Of a DNA stretch of 64,000 nucleotides, positions 48,711-57,944 are shown piece after piece. The stretch covers positions 186,001 through 250,000 of the forward strand of contig JAVJNS010000008.1 in the NCBI GenBank assembly GCA_040217155.1, written 5' to 3'. The position numbers and the translations under genes were made by a program. Numbering within the stretch: the first letter of the stretch is position 1; each line of letters begins with the position of its first letter. Source of the stretch: Pelagibius sp040217155 (GTDB taxonomy: Bacteria > Pseudomonadota > Alphaproteobacteria > Kiloniellales > Kiloniellaceae). Below the pieces are notes generated by a model, which saw nothing but the letters and a program-made list of their open reading frames with translations, was not told where the DNA came from and ran no database searches.

Positions 48711-49400
48711 ATGGCCGACCTGGAAATCATCGACCGCCCCTCGCCCAACCAGGATGCCCGCCCCGAAGGGTCGGCCATCGACACGCTGGTGCTGCACTAC
48801 ACCGGCATGGAGAGCGGCGAAGCGGCCCTGGCACGGCTTTGCGACCCGGACGCCAAGGTCAGCGCCCACTACTGCATCGAAGAAGACGGGCGTGTCTTCG
48901 CCCTGGTGCCGGAAGACGCCCGCGCCTGGCACGCCGGTGCCGCCCTGTGGCAAGGGTCCGGCGACATCAATGCCCGCTCCATCGGGATAGAACTGGTCAA
49001 TCCCGGCCACGAGTTCGGCTACCGCACCTTTCGGGGCCAGCAAATGGAAGCCCTGAAGGTGGTGGCGCTGGACATCCTGGCGCGCCATTCGATCCCGGCG
49101 GCCCGCGTCCTGGGACATTCCGACGTCGCGCCGCTGCGCAAGGAAGATCCCGGCGAGCTGTTCGACTGGCGCGGCATGGCACGGGCCGGCATCGGCCTGT
49201 GGCCGGAGGACGGCCCCTCGGCCGTGCTGGAAAGCGCCGTCGCCAAGGCCTTGCAGCGCATCGGATACGGCTATACCGAGGAAGACCTGCCGGCCGTGAT
49301 CAGGGCTTTCCAGCGGCGCTACCGCCCCAATTCGATCACCGGCAGCGCCGATGGCGGGACCCGGCGCCGCCTCGCCGCCCTGCTCGGCATCATTGACTGA
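48711..49400 (+). CDS. N-acetylmuramoyl-L-alanine amidase (AmiD/AmpD type)
   Basis: A 229-residue amidase_2 domain enzyme. Zinc ligands are in VLHYTGM (His29), near RAWHAGAALW, and GHSDVAPLRKEDPGELFDW. A peptidoglycan-binding-like helical tail (about 175-225) follows. There is no signal peptide, which points to cytoplasmic recycling of muropeptides as in AmpD, although AmiD-like domain order is also seen. The position just before rnpB and the dcw cluster fits a cell-wall theme. Confidence 0.9.
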   Translation: MADLEIIDRPSPNQDARPEGSAIDTLVLHYTGMESGEAALARLCDPDAKVSAHYCIEEDGRVFALVPEDARAWHAGAALWQGSGDINARSIGIELVNPGHEFGYRTFRGQQMEALKVVALDILARHSIPAARVLGHSDVAPLRKEDPGELFDWRGMARAGIGLWPEDGPSAVLESAVAKALQRIGYGYTEEDLPAVIRAFQRRYRPNSITGSADGGTRRRLAALLGIID

Positions 49401-49423
49401 CCCCCGCCGAGACTCTAACTAGG

Positions 49424-49830
<407 letters not shown>

Positions 49831-50018
49831 TACTTGCTGTCTTCGACTCCCCTGAAGGCGCCCTTCCCTGACGGCGCCCTCCCATGCCGTCCCAATCCCG
49901 GCCCGTTCCACGGCTTCCGGGCCTCTGGAGGCGATAAACCACCATATTCAGCCATTTTCTCGCCATACAAAGAACAAAGTAAGAACGTATTGCTGAGTGA
50001 TGTTCCATTGGGCGTTAA

Positions 50019-50057
50019 TTGTGGCTTTTCTGATCAGACCCACCAGGGGTGCCACAA
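50019..50057. repeat. Inverted repeat upstream of mraZ
   Basis: TTGTGGC (50019-50025) and GCCACAA (50051-50057) form a 7-bp stem with a 25-nt loop, between rnpB and the CtrA-type site. Its role is unknown. Confidence 0.35.
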
Positions 50058-50086
50058 CTACATCGCCTGGCCCCGAAATGTTCACA

Positions 50087-50102
50087 TTAAGCTCTTGTTA
50101 AC
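50087..50102. promoter_or_regulatory. CtrA-type binding site upstream of dcw cluster
   Basis: TTAA (50087-50090), seven bases, TTAAC (50098-50102): an exact fit to the CtrA full-site consensus TTAA-N7-TTAA(C). It lies 25 bp before the mraZ -35 box. Control of the cell-division cluster by CtrA is inference. Confidence 0.6.
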
Positions 50103-50126
50103 CCGCGACAATTACTTGTAGCGGCA

Positions 50127-50155
50127 TTGACACCCATGAAATCCCATGATATCCC
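50127..50155 (+). promoter_or_regulatory. Candidate mraZ/dcw promoter
   Basis: A perfect -35 hexamer TTGACA (50127-50132) is followed after 17 bp by TATCCC (50150-50155), a weak -10. The MraZ-type repeats overlie it, which suits autorepression. Confidence 0.55.
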
Positions 50156-50166
50156 AAATCATCCCA
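50133..50166 (-). promoter_or_regulatory. MraZ-binding repeats, four TGGG boxes with 10-bp period
   Basis: CCCA (TGGG on the minus strand) occurs at 50133, 50143, 50153 and 50163, exactly 10 bp apart, separated by AT-rich hexamers. MraZ is known to bind TGGGN repeats spaced by five bases in front of its own gene. Here four copies overlap the promoter. Confidence 0.7.
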
Positions 50167-50272
50167 TAAAGGGGCTAGGCTACGGCGATTTTTGCCCAGT
50201 CACGGATCGGGATGCAGGCGATGTCTGCGGGATCGGGACAGACAAGCGGGGAAGGAGCCGCGGGGGAAGCAG

Positions 50273-50731
50273 GTGGCAGGATTCTATGGCACCTTCGAGA
50301 ACAAGGTGGATCAGAAGGGACGGGTCTCCGTCCCTGCCCCGTTCCGCCAGAATCTCAACGTCATGGCCGCCTTCCCGTCGCATCGCGCCGAGGCGATCGA
50401 GGGTTGCACCATGGACTACATGGAGCAATTGAGCGGCCGCGTTTCGGAAATCGAATTGTTCTCGGAAACCCACGACGACCTCGCATTCACGGTTTTTTCC
50501 GACACCCTACAGCTGACCTTCGATTCTACAGGCCGAATTCAACTTTCGGAAGGGCTTCGCGCGCATGCCGGAATCAGCGACCGCGCGGCCTTTGTCGGCC
50601 TCGGTCACATGTTCCAAATCTGGGAACCGGCAAAGCTGGTGGCGCACAAGGCGGCGGCGCGCGCGCGGGCCCGCGAGAAAAAAATTACCCTTCCCTCGCC
50701 CGGAAACTCATCGGACGGGGGCAGCCGATGA
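50273..50731 (+). CDS. mraZ: Transcriptional regulator MraZ
   Basis: A 152-residue protein of two AbrB-like (SpoVT) half-domains: VAGFYGTFENKVDQKGRVSVPAPFRQ and LQLTFDSTGRIQLSEGLRAHAGI. It forms ring oligomers and represses the dcw operon from its own promoter. The GTG start at 50273 is chosen because GGGGGAAG precedes it and the conserved FYGTFENKVD begins four residues in. It overlaps rsmH by ATGA. Confidence 0.95.
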   Translation: MAGFYGTFENKVDQKGRVSVPAPFRQNLNVMAAFPSHRAEAIEGCTMDYMEQLSGRVSEIELFSETHDDLAFTVFSDTLQLTFDSTGRIQLSEGLRAHAGISDRAAFVGLGHMFQIWEPAKLVAHKAAARARAREKKITLPSPGNSSDGGSR

Positions 50732-51735
50732 ACGCGCCTTCCAAGACAGGCGGCGGCCACCGACCGGTGCTGCTCAAAGAAGTGTTGGAAGCCCTGGCGC
50801 CGCGCGACGGCGCCATTTACGTTGACGGCACCTTTGGCGCCGGCGGTTACAGCCGCGCTATTCTTGAGGCCGCGAACTGCACCGTCTGGGGCATCGACCG
50901 CGACAGCGGCGCCGCCGCCCGCGGCCGTGACCTGGCCGCGCAGTACGCCGGCCGCCTCCACATTGTTGAAGGCTGCTTTGGCGACATGCCGAAGTTGCTG
51001 GCCGAGGAAGTGAACCAACCGCTGGACGGCGTTGCGCTGGACCTCGGTGTTTCCTCCATGCAGATCGATGAAGCCGAGCGCGGCTTTTCCTTTCGCGCCG
51101 ATGGCCCCCTCGACATGCGCATGGAGGGCACCGGCGGTGACGGCCGCCGCTCCGCCGCCGAGGTGGTGAACTCCCTGTCGGAAGGCGACCTCGCCGACGT
51201 TATATATAACTATGGCGAAGAGCGCCGCGCCCGCCAGGTCGCGCGGGCCATCGTCGCGGCGCGCAGCGACAGGCCTTTGACCCGCACCGGCGAACTCGCC
51301 GAACTGGTGCGCGGCGTGGTCAAGCCGGCGCGCGGGCCGAAAGGCGCAAAAGCCATCGACCCGGCGACCCGCACGTTCCAGGCGCTGCGCATCTACGTGA
51401 ACGACGAACTCGGCGAATTGGAGCGCGGCCTCGCCGCCGCAGAAGCGCTGCTCGGCCCCGGCGGGCGCCTTGCCGTGGTTTCGTTTCATTCCCTCGAGGA
51501 TCGCATCGTCAAACAGTTCCTGCGCGAACGCAGCGGCCGCGAGGCCGGCGGATCGCGCCACGCGCCACCGACCCCCGAGGAAACCCACCGCGCGCCGACC
51601 TTCGTTCCGTTGTTCCGCGGCACCCGGCGCGCCGGCGAGGCGGAGGCGCGGGACAACCCGCGCGCCCGCTCGGCCCAACTGCGTGCCGCAGAGCGCACCG
51701 CCGCGCCGGCCTGGCAGGAGGCTCAAGTCGCATGA
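50728..51735 (+). CDS. rsmH: 16S rRNA (cytosine1402-N4)-methyltransferase
   Basis: A 335-residue protein (formerly MraW). It opens HRPVLLKEVLEAL, with SAM-binding YVDGTFGAGGYSRAIL (about 30-45) and LDLGVSSMQIDEAERGFSFRADGPLDMRM (near 110-138). Family blocks TFQALRIYVNDELGELE and SFHSLEDRIVKQF are present. It methylates C1402 in the ribosomal P site. ATG 50728 overlaps the mraZ stop; the ftsL start overlaps its own stop. Confidence 0.97.
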   Translation: MNAPSKTGGGHRPVLLKEVLEALAPRDGAIYVDGTFGAGGYSRAILEAANCTVWGIDRDSGAAARGRDLAAQYAGRLHIVEGCFGDMPKLLAEEVNQPLDGVALDLGVSSMQIDEAERGFSFRADGPLDMRMEGTGGDGRRSAAEVVNSLSEGDLADVIYNYGEERRARQVARAIVAARSDRPLTRTGELAELVRGVVKPARGPKGAKAIDPATRTFQALRIYVNDELGELERGLAAAEALLGPGGRLAVVSFHSLEDRIVKQFLRERSGREAGGSRHAPPTPEETHRAPTFVPLFRGTRRAGEAEARDNPRARSAQLRAAERTAAPAWQEAQVA

Positions 51736-52106
51736 AGCGCTTCGTCATCTTCTGCTGGCTCGTCGCCGGTTCCGTCGCCGCGCTGGTCCTGTTTCAGATC
51801 AAGCAGGATGTGCGCGGCCTGGAGCAAGAAATCGCCCAGACCCGGAGCGACATCCTGCGCGACCAGGAAGCCGTCCACATTCTCGAGGCGGAGTGGAGCT
51901 ATCTCAACAGTCCGGCCCGTATTTCGGCTTTGGCCGAGCGCTACCTGGAGATGGCGCCGATCCCGGCTGAACGCGTCGTCGGCTTCGCGGACCTGCCGCT
52001 GCCCGGCGGGCTGGAACAAGGCATCCTGCCGGACAGCGAAGATGCGGAACAGCGGTCGAAGGCGACTCTCGTCACCGCTCCCGTTGAAGGAGCTCTGCGC
52101 CCATGA
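51732..52106 (+). CDS. ftsL: Cell division protein FtsL
   Basis: A 124-residue bitopic protein with one membrane helix (about 5-22, FVIFCWLVAGSVAALVLF), then a coiled coil QDVRGLEQEIAQTRSDIL and the ISALAERYLEM block typical of alphaproteobacterial FtsL. It joins FtsB and FtsQ to activate FtsW-FtsI at the septum. Its position between rsmH and ftsI, with ATGA overlaps at both ends, supports the call despite low sequence conservation. Confidence 0.9.
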   Translation: MKRFVIFCWLVAGSVAALVLFQIKQDVRGLEQEIAQTRSDILRDQEAVHILEAEWSYLNSPARISALAERYLEMAPIPAERVVGFADLPLPGGLEQGILPDSEDAEQRSKATLVTAPVEGALRP

Positions 52107-53896
52107 TCCGCCGCTTCATCAGCACGCCGCTGCACCGGGCGCTGCCACCGGCAATGCCTCCCGACATGCCCCGCGACCTGCACGGCGGCGACTTGCAGGG
52201 TGGGCGTCCGGCTGTCGTGCGGTTCGACGGCACCGTAAAGCAGGCACTCGACATCGGACGCACCCGTCTGCTGGTCGCCGCCATGAGCTTCACCCTGGCA
52301 TTCGCGCTGATCGGCTGGCGCCTCGTCGATCTCGGCCTCATGGCCGAGCAGCACGAGCCTTCGCTGGCCCGCAGCCTGTCATCCGATGCCCTGGAAACCG
52401 GCCGCGCCGACATCGTCGACCGCAACGGCACCGTTCTCGCAACCACCATGCCAACGGCTTCGCTCTATGCCAATCCGCAGCACCTGCGCGACCCCGAAGG
52501 CGCGGCGGAGCAGCTGGCCGCGGTGTTGCCGGACCTGAGTGCAGCCCAGTTGCGCGCGAAGCTGACCAGCGACCGCAGCTTTGTCTGGCTGCAACGCAAC
52601 CTGACGCCGCGCCAGCAGTACGAGGTAAACCGCCTGGGCATTCCCGGTTTCTACTTCCAGCGCGAACAGCGACGCTTCTATCCGCAAGGCGCCCTGATGC
52701 CCCATGTGGTCGGTTTCACAGGTGTCGACAACCAAGGTCTGGCAGGTGTCGAGGAATCGTTCGACGACGTGCTGCGCGCCTCCGCCACGCCGCTGCAGCT
52801 CAGTCTCGATCTGCGCGTTCAGTACGTGCTGGCCGAAGAGCTCGCCGCGGCAATGACGACGTTCCGCGCCATCGGCGCGACCGGTGTCGTGATGGACGTC
52901 AGGACCGGTGAAGTACTGGCCATGGTCTCGCTGCCGACCTACGACCCGGAGAAACCGGCGGCGGCGCCAGCCGATGCGCGATTCAACCGCGCCACTCTCG
53001 GTATCTACGAGATGGGCTCGGTGTTCAAGATATTCACCACCGCCATGGCGCTCGACGACGGCGTGGTGACGCTCGCCGACGGCTACGACGTGAGCCAGCC
53101 GATCCGCGTGGCGCGTTTCACCATCCGCGACTACAAGCCCAAGGGTCAGTGGCTGTCGATTCCAGAAATCTTCATGTATTCCAGCAATATCGGCACGGTT
53201 CGCATGGCCATGGACGCGGGCACGCCGGCGCAACAGGCATTTCTCAAACGGATCGGACTGCTGCAGTCCGGCAGCATCGAGCTGTCTGAAGTCGGCCAGC
53301 CGCTGGTGCCCTCGCCGTGGCGCGAGATCAATACCATGACGATTTCCTACGGCCACGGTCTCGCGGTTTCACCGCTGCAGCTCACGACCGCCGTCGCCAC
53401 CGTGGTCAACGGCGGCACCGAGGCCCGCGCTACCCTGCTGAAGCAGCGACCCGGCGGCAACCGCGAGCAACGCCGGGTGATCTCCGCGGCCACCTCGGAG
53501 AAGATGCGCCAGTTGATGCGCCTGGTGGTGGTCAAGGGCACCGGGCGCAAGGCCAATGCCGCCGGCTATGTCGTCGGTGGCAAGACCGGCACGGCGGACA
53601 AGCCGGCCGGCCGCGGCTACGCGCGCGACGCCCGCATCGCTTCCTTTGTCGGCGCCTTTCCTATGGACGATCCGCGCTATGTGATCTTCGCGATGATCGA
53701 CGAGCCGAAACCCACCAAGGAGACCTTCGGTTACGCCACCGGCGGTTGGGTCGCGGCGCCGCTCGTCGGCCGCCTGGTCGAGCGCGTCGGCCCGCTGCTC
53801 GGCATCGCGCCGCGCGACAACGACAACGAAATCATCGAGCAGATGCTCGTCAATATCGAAGCCAGAGCGGAAGGGCGCCAGCTTGCGTCTAACTGA
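52103..53896 (+). CDS. ftsI: Septal peptidoglycan transpeptidase FtsI (PBP3)
   Basis: A 597-residue class B penicillin-binding protein. The membrane anchor is at about 56-76, and the pedestal domain carries ADIVDRNGTVLATT. The transpeptidase has SVFK (Ser306, Lys309), SSN (360-362) and KTG (494-496). It cross-links septal peptidoglycan with FtsW. Its last 14 bases overlap the murE start. Confidence 0.96.
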   Translation: MIRRFISTPLHRALPPAMPPDMPRDLHGGDLQGGRPAVVRFDGTVKQALDIGRTRLLVAAMSFTLAFALIGWRLVDLGLMAEQHEPSLARSLSSDALETGRADIVDRNGTVLATTMPTASLYANPQHLRDPEGAAEQLAAVLPDLSAAQLRAKLTSDRSFVWLQRNLTPRQQYEVNRLGIPGFYFQREQRRFYPQGALMPHVVGFTGVDNQGLAGVEESFDDVLRASATPLQLSLDLRVQYVLAEELAAAMTTFRAIGATGVVMDVRTGEVLAMVSLPTYDPEKPAAAPADARFNRATLGIYEMGSVFKIFTTAMALDDGVVTLADGYDVSQPIRVARFTIRDYKPKGQWLSIPEIFMYSSNIGTVRMAMDAGTPAQQAFLKRIGLLQSGSIELSEVGQPLVPSPWREINTMTISYGHGLAVSPLQLTTAVATVVNGGTEARATLLKQRPGGNREQRRVISAATSEKMRQLMRLVVVKGTGRKANAAGYVVGGKTGTADKPAGRGYARDARIASFVGAFPMDDPRYVIFAMIDEPKPTKETFGYATGGWVAAPLVGRLVERVGPLLGIAPRDNDNEIIEQMLVNIEARAEGRQLASN

Positions 53897-55361
53897 CCTT
53901 CTTAAGGACGAAGGGGAAGAAATGCAGCCCGAAGCGGCAGTTGCGGAAGTGGAAGTCAGCGGCCTGACGGCGGACAGCCGTCAGGTTTCCGCGGGCTATC
54001 TGTTTGCCGCCCTGCCCGGCAGCCGCGTCGATGGCCGCGACTTCATCCCGCAGGCTCTGGCGCAGGGTGCCGCCGCCGTGCTGGCGCCGCGCGGCACCGA
54101 ACTTCCGGCGGGCACCCGGGTCGTTCCGCTCATCACCGCTGCCAACCCGCGGCGCCGGCTGGCCCGGCTCGCCGCCCGCTTCTACGAATGCCAGCCGAAG
54201 ACCGCCGCCGCGGTCACCGGCACCAACGGCAAAACCTCGGTCGCAAGTTTCACCCGGCAGATCTGGCAAGCGCTGGGTCACGAAGCCGCCAGCCTGGGAA
54301 CGCTCGGCCTGCAGCCGGCGCGCCCGGACGCGCCGGCCTCGCTGACAACGCCGGATCCGGTGGAACTGCACCGCTGCCTTGCGACGCTGGCCCGTGATCA
54401 CATTGATCATGTTGTGCTGGAAGCCTCAAGCCACGGCCTAGACCAGTATCGGCTTGATGGGATCCGGGTCAGTGCCGCAGCCTTCACCAACCTGACGCGC
54501 GACCATCTCGACTATCACGGCACCATGGCGGCCTATCTCACCGCCAAGCTGCGGCTGTTCACCGAACTGCTGGCGTCGGACGGCACCGCCGTGGTCAATA
54601 TCGACGATCCGGCGGGCGCGGAAGTGACCGGTGCCTGCCGCGCGCGCGGCGTAAGACTCATCACTTATGGCAAGGGCGAATCCGACCTGCGCCTGCGCGG
54701 CCAGGAGCCGACGGCCACCGGCCAGAACCTGAGCCTCGAGATCTTCGGCAGGAGCTACGCCGTCGCGCTGCCCGTTGCCGGCGCTTTCCAGGCGGACAAT
54801 GCCCTCGCGGCCCTCGGTCTGGTGCTGGCTGGCGGCGCCGACATCGGCAAGGCGGTCGCCGCACTGGAGCGGGTCTCCGGGGTGCCCGGCCGGGTCGAAC
54901 TGGTCGGCGAAACGCCCAGCGGCGGTCACGTCTATGTCGATTACGCGCACACTCCCGACGCGCTGGAGACCGTTCTGCGGGCGCTGCGTCCGCACACGGC
55001 AGCGCGGCTGTTCGTGATTGTCGGCTGCGGCGGCGACCGCGACCGCGGCAAGCGCCCCTTGATGGGCCGCATCGCCGTCACCCTGGCCGATCGGGCCATC
55101 ATTACCGACGACAACCCGCGCAGCGAGGATCCGGCCGCGATTCGCCAGGAAATCTTGGCCGAGGCCCCGGGCGCACAGGAGATCGGCGATCGGGGGGCGG
55201 CTATCGCCACCGCGGTGGCCGCTTTGGGTCCGGGCGACGTCCTGGTCATAGCCGGCAAGGGCCACGAATCTGGCCAGATTGTCGGGGGACAAGTCTTGCC
55301 GTTCGATGATCGGGAAATCGCCCGGACCGCAATTTCGCAGCCGGCGGGAGGTGCCGCATGA
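53883..55361 (+). CDS. murE: UDP-MurNAc-Ala-Glu:meso-diaminopimelate ligase
   Basis: A 492-residue Mur ligase that adds the third stem residue. The ATP loop is TGTNGKTS (about 112-119). DHLDYHGTMAAYL follows, and DYAHTPDALE precedes the signature DDNPRSEDP, whose Asn-Pro-Arg specifies meso-diaminopimelate. The start is a TTG at 53883 inside the ftsI end (MRLTDLL). It overlaps murF by ATGA. Confidence 0.96.
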   Translation: MRLTDLLKDEGEEMQPEAAVAEVEVSGLTADSRQVSAGYLFAALPGSRVDGRDFIPQALAQGAAAVLAPRGTELPAGTRVVPLITAANPRRRLARLAARFYECQPKTAAAVTGTNGKTSVASFTRQIWQALGHEAASLGTLGLQPARPDAPASLTTPDPVELHRCLATLARDHIDHVVLEASSHGLDQYRLDGIRVSAAAFTNLTRDHLDYHGTMAAYLTAKLRLFTELLASDGTAVVNIDDPAGAEVTGACRARGVRLITYGKGESDLRLRGQEPTATGQNLSLEIFGRSYAVALPVAGAFQADNALAALGLVLAGGADIGKAVAALERVSGVPGRVELVGETPSGGHVYVDYAHTPDALETVLRALRPHTAARLFVIVGCGGDRDRGKRPLMGRIAVTLADRAIITDDNPRSEDPAAIRQEILAEAPGAQEIGDRGAAIATAVAALGPGDVLVIAGKGHESGQIVGGQVLPFDDREIARTAISQPAGGAA

Positions 55362-56827
55362 GCGCCGCCGCCGCATCATGCGGCCCCAAAGAGGTCGTCT
55401 GGACAGCCGAGGAAGCGGTTCAGGCCACCGGCGGGCGCAAGACCGCCGACTGGCAGGCGACCGGCCTGTCCATCGATTCGCGCAGCCTGGAGGCCGGCGA
55501 CCTCTTCATCGCCCTCAAGGGGCCGACCTTTGATGGCCACGACTATGCCGGCAAGGCGATCAAGGCCGGCGCGGCGGCCTCCATGGTGCATCGCCGCGCC
55601 GACGGCATCGACGAGTCCCAACCGCTGCTCATCGTCGACGACACCTTCGCCGCGCTGTGGCGCCTCGGCACCGCCGCGCGCGAACGCAGCACGGCCCGGC
55701 TGATCGCGGTCACCGGCTCAGTCGGCAAGACCGGTACCAAGGAAGCGCTGCGCCTCTGCCTGACTCCGCAGGGCGAGACCGCCGCCAGCGTCGGCAGCTT
55801 CAACAATCACTGGGGCGTGCCGCTCAGCCTCGCGCGCATGCAGCGCCAGGCCGTCTACGGCATCTTCGAGCTGGGCATGAATCACTCCGGTGAAATCCGT
55901 GAGCTCACCGCCCTGGTGCGCCCCCACGTGGCGATCATCACCAACATCGAGCCGGCGCACATCGGCAACTTCACCTCGATCGGCGAGATCGCCGACGCCA
56001 AGGCGGAGATCTTCGAAGGCATGGATGCCAGCGGCACCGCGGTACTCAACCGCGACAACGCCCTGTTCCACCACCTCCGCACCAAGGCGGAGGATGCCGG
56101 CATCACACACATCGTCTCCTTCGGCCGCCACAAGGAGGCCGACGCGCGGGTTGTCGACTGTTCGCTCCACGCCACCTTCAGCGCCGTCACGGCCAGCATC
56201 CATGGTACCGAGATCGACTACAGCCTGGCCATGCCCGGTTCGCACTGGATCATGAACTCCCTGGCCGTTCTGGCGGCGGTCGGCGCCGCCGGCGCCGATG
56301 TCGTGCAGGCAGCGGCACAACTTGCCAAGCTGCAACCTCTGAAGGGGCGCGGTGAGAATCACACCATCCAACTGCCGGCCGGCGCTTTCAAGCTGATCGA
56401 CGACAGCTACAACGCCAACCCGACCTCCATGCGCGCCGCCTTCGAAGTGCTGGGCCGCGCCGGCATCGGCACGGGCGGCCGGCGCATCGCCGTGCTCGGC
56501 GACATGCTGGAACTGGGCAAGCGTTCGGCGGAGATGCATGCCGGTCTCGCCGGTGCCCTGCAAGCCGCCGGCATCGACCTGGTATTCAGCTGCGGTGCCG
56601 ACATGGCAGCTCTCCATGCGGCCCTGCCCGAGAGTCTGAGAGGCGGCCATTGCAGCGATTCAAAGACGCTCGCAGAAGCCGTGACCGGAGCGGTCGCGGC
56701 CGGCGACAGCCTGTTGGTCAAGGGATCGCTCGGCAGCCGCATGGCGGTGATCGTGGAGGCCCTTCTGGCGCTCGGTGAACCGGCACCGCAGGCCGACAAC
56801 GGCGCCAAAGCAGCGAACGGACAGTAG
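55358..56827 (+). CDS. murF: UDP-MurNAc-tripeptide:D-Ala-D-Ala ligase
   Basis: A 489-residue Mur ligase that adds D-Ala-D-Ala to give the UDP-pentapeptide. Motifs are SIDSRSLEAGDLFIAL, the ATP loop VTGSVGKTGTKEAL, NHWGVPLSLARM, FELGMNHSGEIREL and IDDSYNANPTSMRAA. It is typical of MurF in length and order. The first ~20 residues vary, and a later start is possible, but ATG 55358 overlaps the murE stop as elsewhere in the cluster. Confidence 0.96.
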   Translation: MSAAAASCGPKEVVWTAEEAVQATGGRKTADWQATGLSIDSRSLEAGDLFIALKGPTFDGHDYAGKAIKAGAAASMVHRRADGIDESQPLLIVDDTFAALWRLGTAARERSTARLIAVTGSVGKTGTKEALRLCLTPQGETAASVGSFNNHWGVPLSLARMQRQAVYGIFELGMNHSGEIRELTALVRPHVAIITNIEPAHIGNFTSIGEIADAKAEIFEGMDASGTAVLNRDNALFHHLRTKAEDAGITHIVSFGRHKEADARVVDCSLHATFSAVTASIHGTEIDYSLAMPGSHWIMNSLAVLAAVGAAGADVVQAAAQLAKLQPLKGRGENHTIQLPAGAFKLIDDSYNANPTSMRAAFEVLGRAGIGTGGRRIAVLGDMLELGKRSAEMHAGLAGALQAAGIDLVFSCGADMAALHAALPESLRGGHCSDSKTLAEAVTGAVAAGDSLLVKGSLGSRMAVIVEALLALGEPAPQADNGAKAANGQ

Positions 56828-56840
56828 GAACTCAAGAAGT

Positions 56841-57929
56841 ATGCTTTACAACCTGCTCGTCCCGCTTTCCGAAGAGTTCTTCTTCTTCAATATCTTCCGC
56901 TACCTCACCTTCCGCAGCGGCGGCGCGGTGATCACGGCGCTGGTCATCTGCTTTGTCTCCGGCCCGCGCATCATCGATTGGTTGCGCGCCAAGCAGGGCG
57001 AAGGCCAGCCGATTCGCGAGGACGGACCGGAGGGTCATCTGCTGACCAAGAAGGGCACGCCGACCATGGGCGGCGTCCTCATCCTCGTCGCCTTGACCAT
57101 CTCGACACTGCTGTGGGCGGATCTCACCAATCGCTACGTCTGGTGCGTGCTCATCGTCACCACCGGCTTTGGCGGGGTCGGTTTCATCGACGACTACCTG
57201 AAGCTGACCAAGCGCTCCAGCGACGGCCTGCCGGGACGCCTGAAGCTGTTAATCCAGGTGATCATCTCCACCGGCGTCGCCCTGTGGATCTCCCTAATCG
57301 CGCCACCGGAGCTCGACACCCAGCTTGCTGTGCCGTTCTTCAAAAGCTTGCTGATCGATCTCGGCATCTTCATCGTGCCCTTCGGTGTCTTCGTCATGGT
57401 CGGCGCCTCGAACGCCGTAAACCTGACCGACGGGCTCGACGGCCTCGCCATCGTGCCGGTGATGATCGCGGCCAGCTGCTTCGCACTGATCGCCTACCTC
57501 GTCGGCAACTCCTTCTTCGCCGAGTACCTGCAACTACACTATGTGCCCGGCACCGGCGAGTTGGCGGTGTTCTGCGGTGCCCTGGTCGGCGCCAGCCTCG
57601 GCTTCCTCTGGTACAACGCGCCGCCGGCCATGGTCTTTATGGGCGATACCGGCTCGCTGTCCTGTGGCGGCGCGCTGGGCTCCATCGCGGTGGTCACCAA
57701 GCACGAACTGGTGCTCGCCGTCATCGGAGGACTCTTCGTTCTGGAGACAGTCTCGGTCATCGTCCAGGTCGCCTCCTTCAAGCTGACCGGCAAGCGCGTC
57801 TTCCGCATGGCGCCGCTGCACCACCACTTCGAGAAGAAGGGCTGGGCCGAGCCGACCATCGTGATCCGCTTCTGGATCATCGCCTCCATCCTGGCCCTCG
57901 CCGGCCTCGCCACCCTCAAGCTGAGATAA
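56841..57929 (+). CDS. mraY: Phospho-N-acetylmuramoyl-pentapeptide transferase
   Basis: A 362-residue polytopic enzyme with about ten helices that makes lipid I from UDP-MurNAc-pentapeptide and undecaprenyl phosphate. Visible catalytic blocks are GTPTMGGVLIL, GFIDDYLKLTK (Asp-Asp pair), NAVNLTDGLDGLA, and the His-rich cytoplasmic loop MAPLHHHFEKKGWAE. ATG 56841 follows AGGAA. It is one of the few dcw genes here without overlap (13-bp gap after murF). Confidence 0.97.
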   Translation: MLYNLLVPLSEEFFFFNIFRYLTFRSGGAVITALVICFVSGPRIIDWLRAKQGEGQPIREDGPEGHLLTKKGTPTMGGVLILVALTISTLLWADLTNRYVWCVLIVTTGFGGVGFIDDYLKLTKRSSDGLPGRLKLLIQVIISTGVALWISLIAPPELDTQLAVPFFKSLLIDLGIFIVPFGVFVMVGASNAVNLTDGLDGLAIVPVMIAASCFALIAYLVGNSFFAEYLQLHYVPGTGELAVFCGALVGASLGFLWYNAPPAMVFMGDTGSLSCGGALGSIAVVTKHELVLAVIGGLFVLETVSVIVQVASFKLTGKRVFRMAPLHHHFEKKGWAEPTIVIRFWIIASILALAGLATLKLR

Positions 57930-57944
57930 GGAGCGCGCCGTCCC

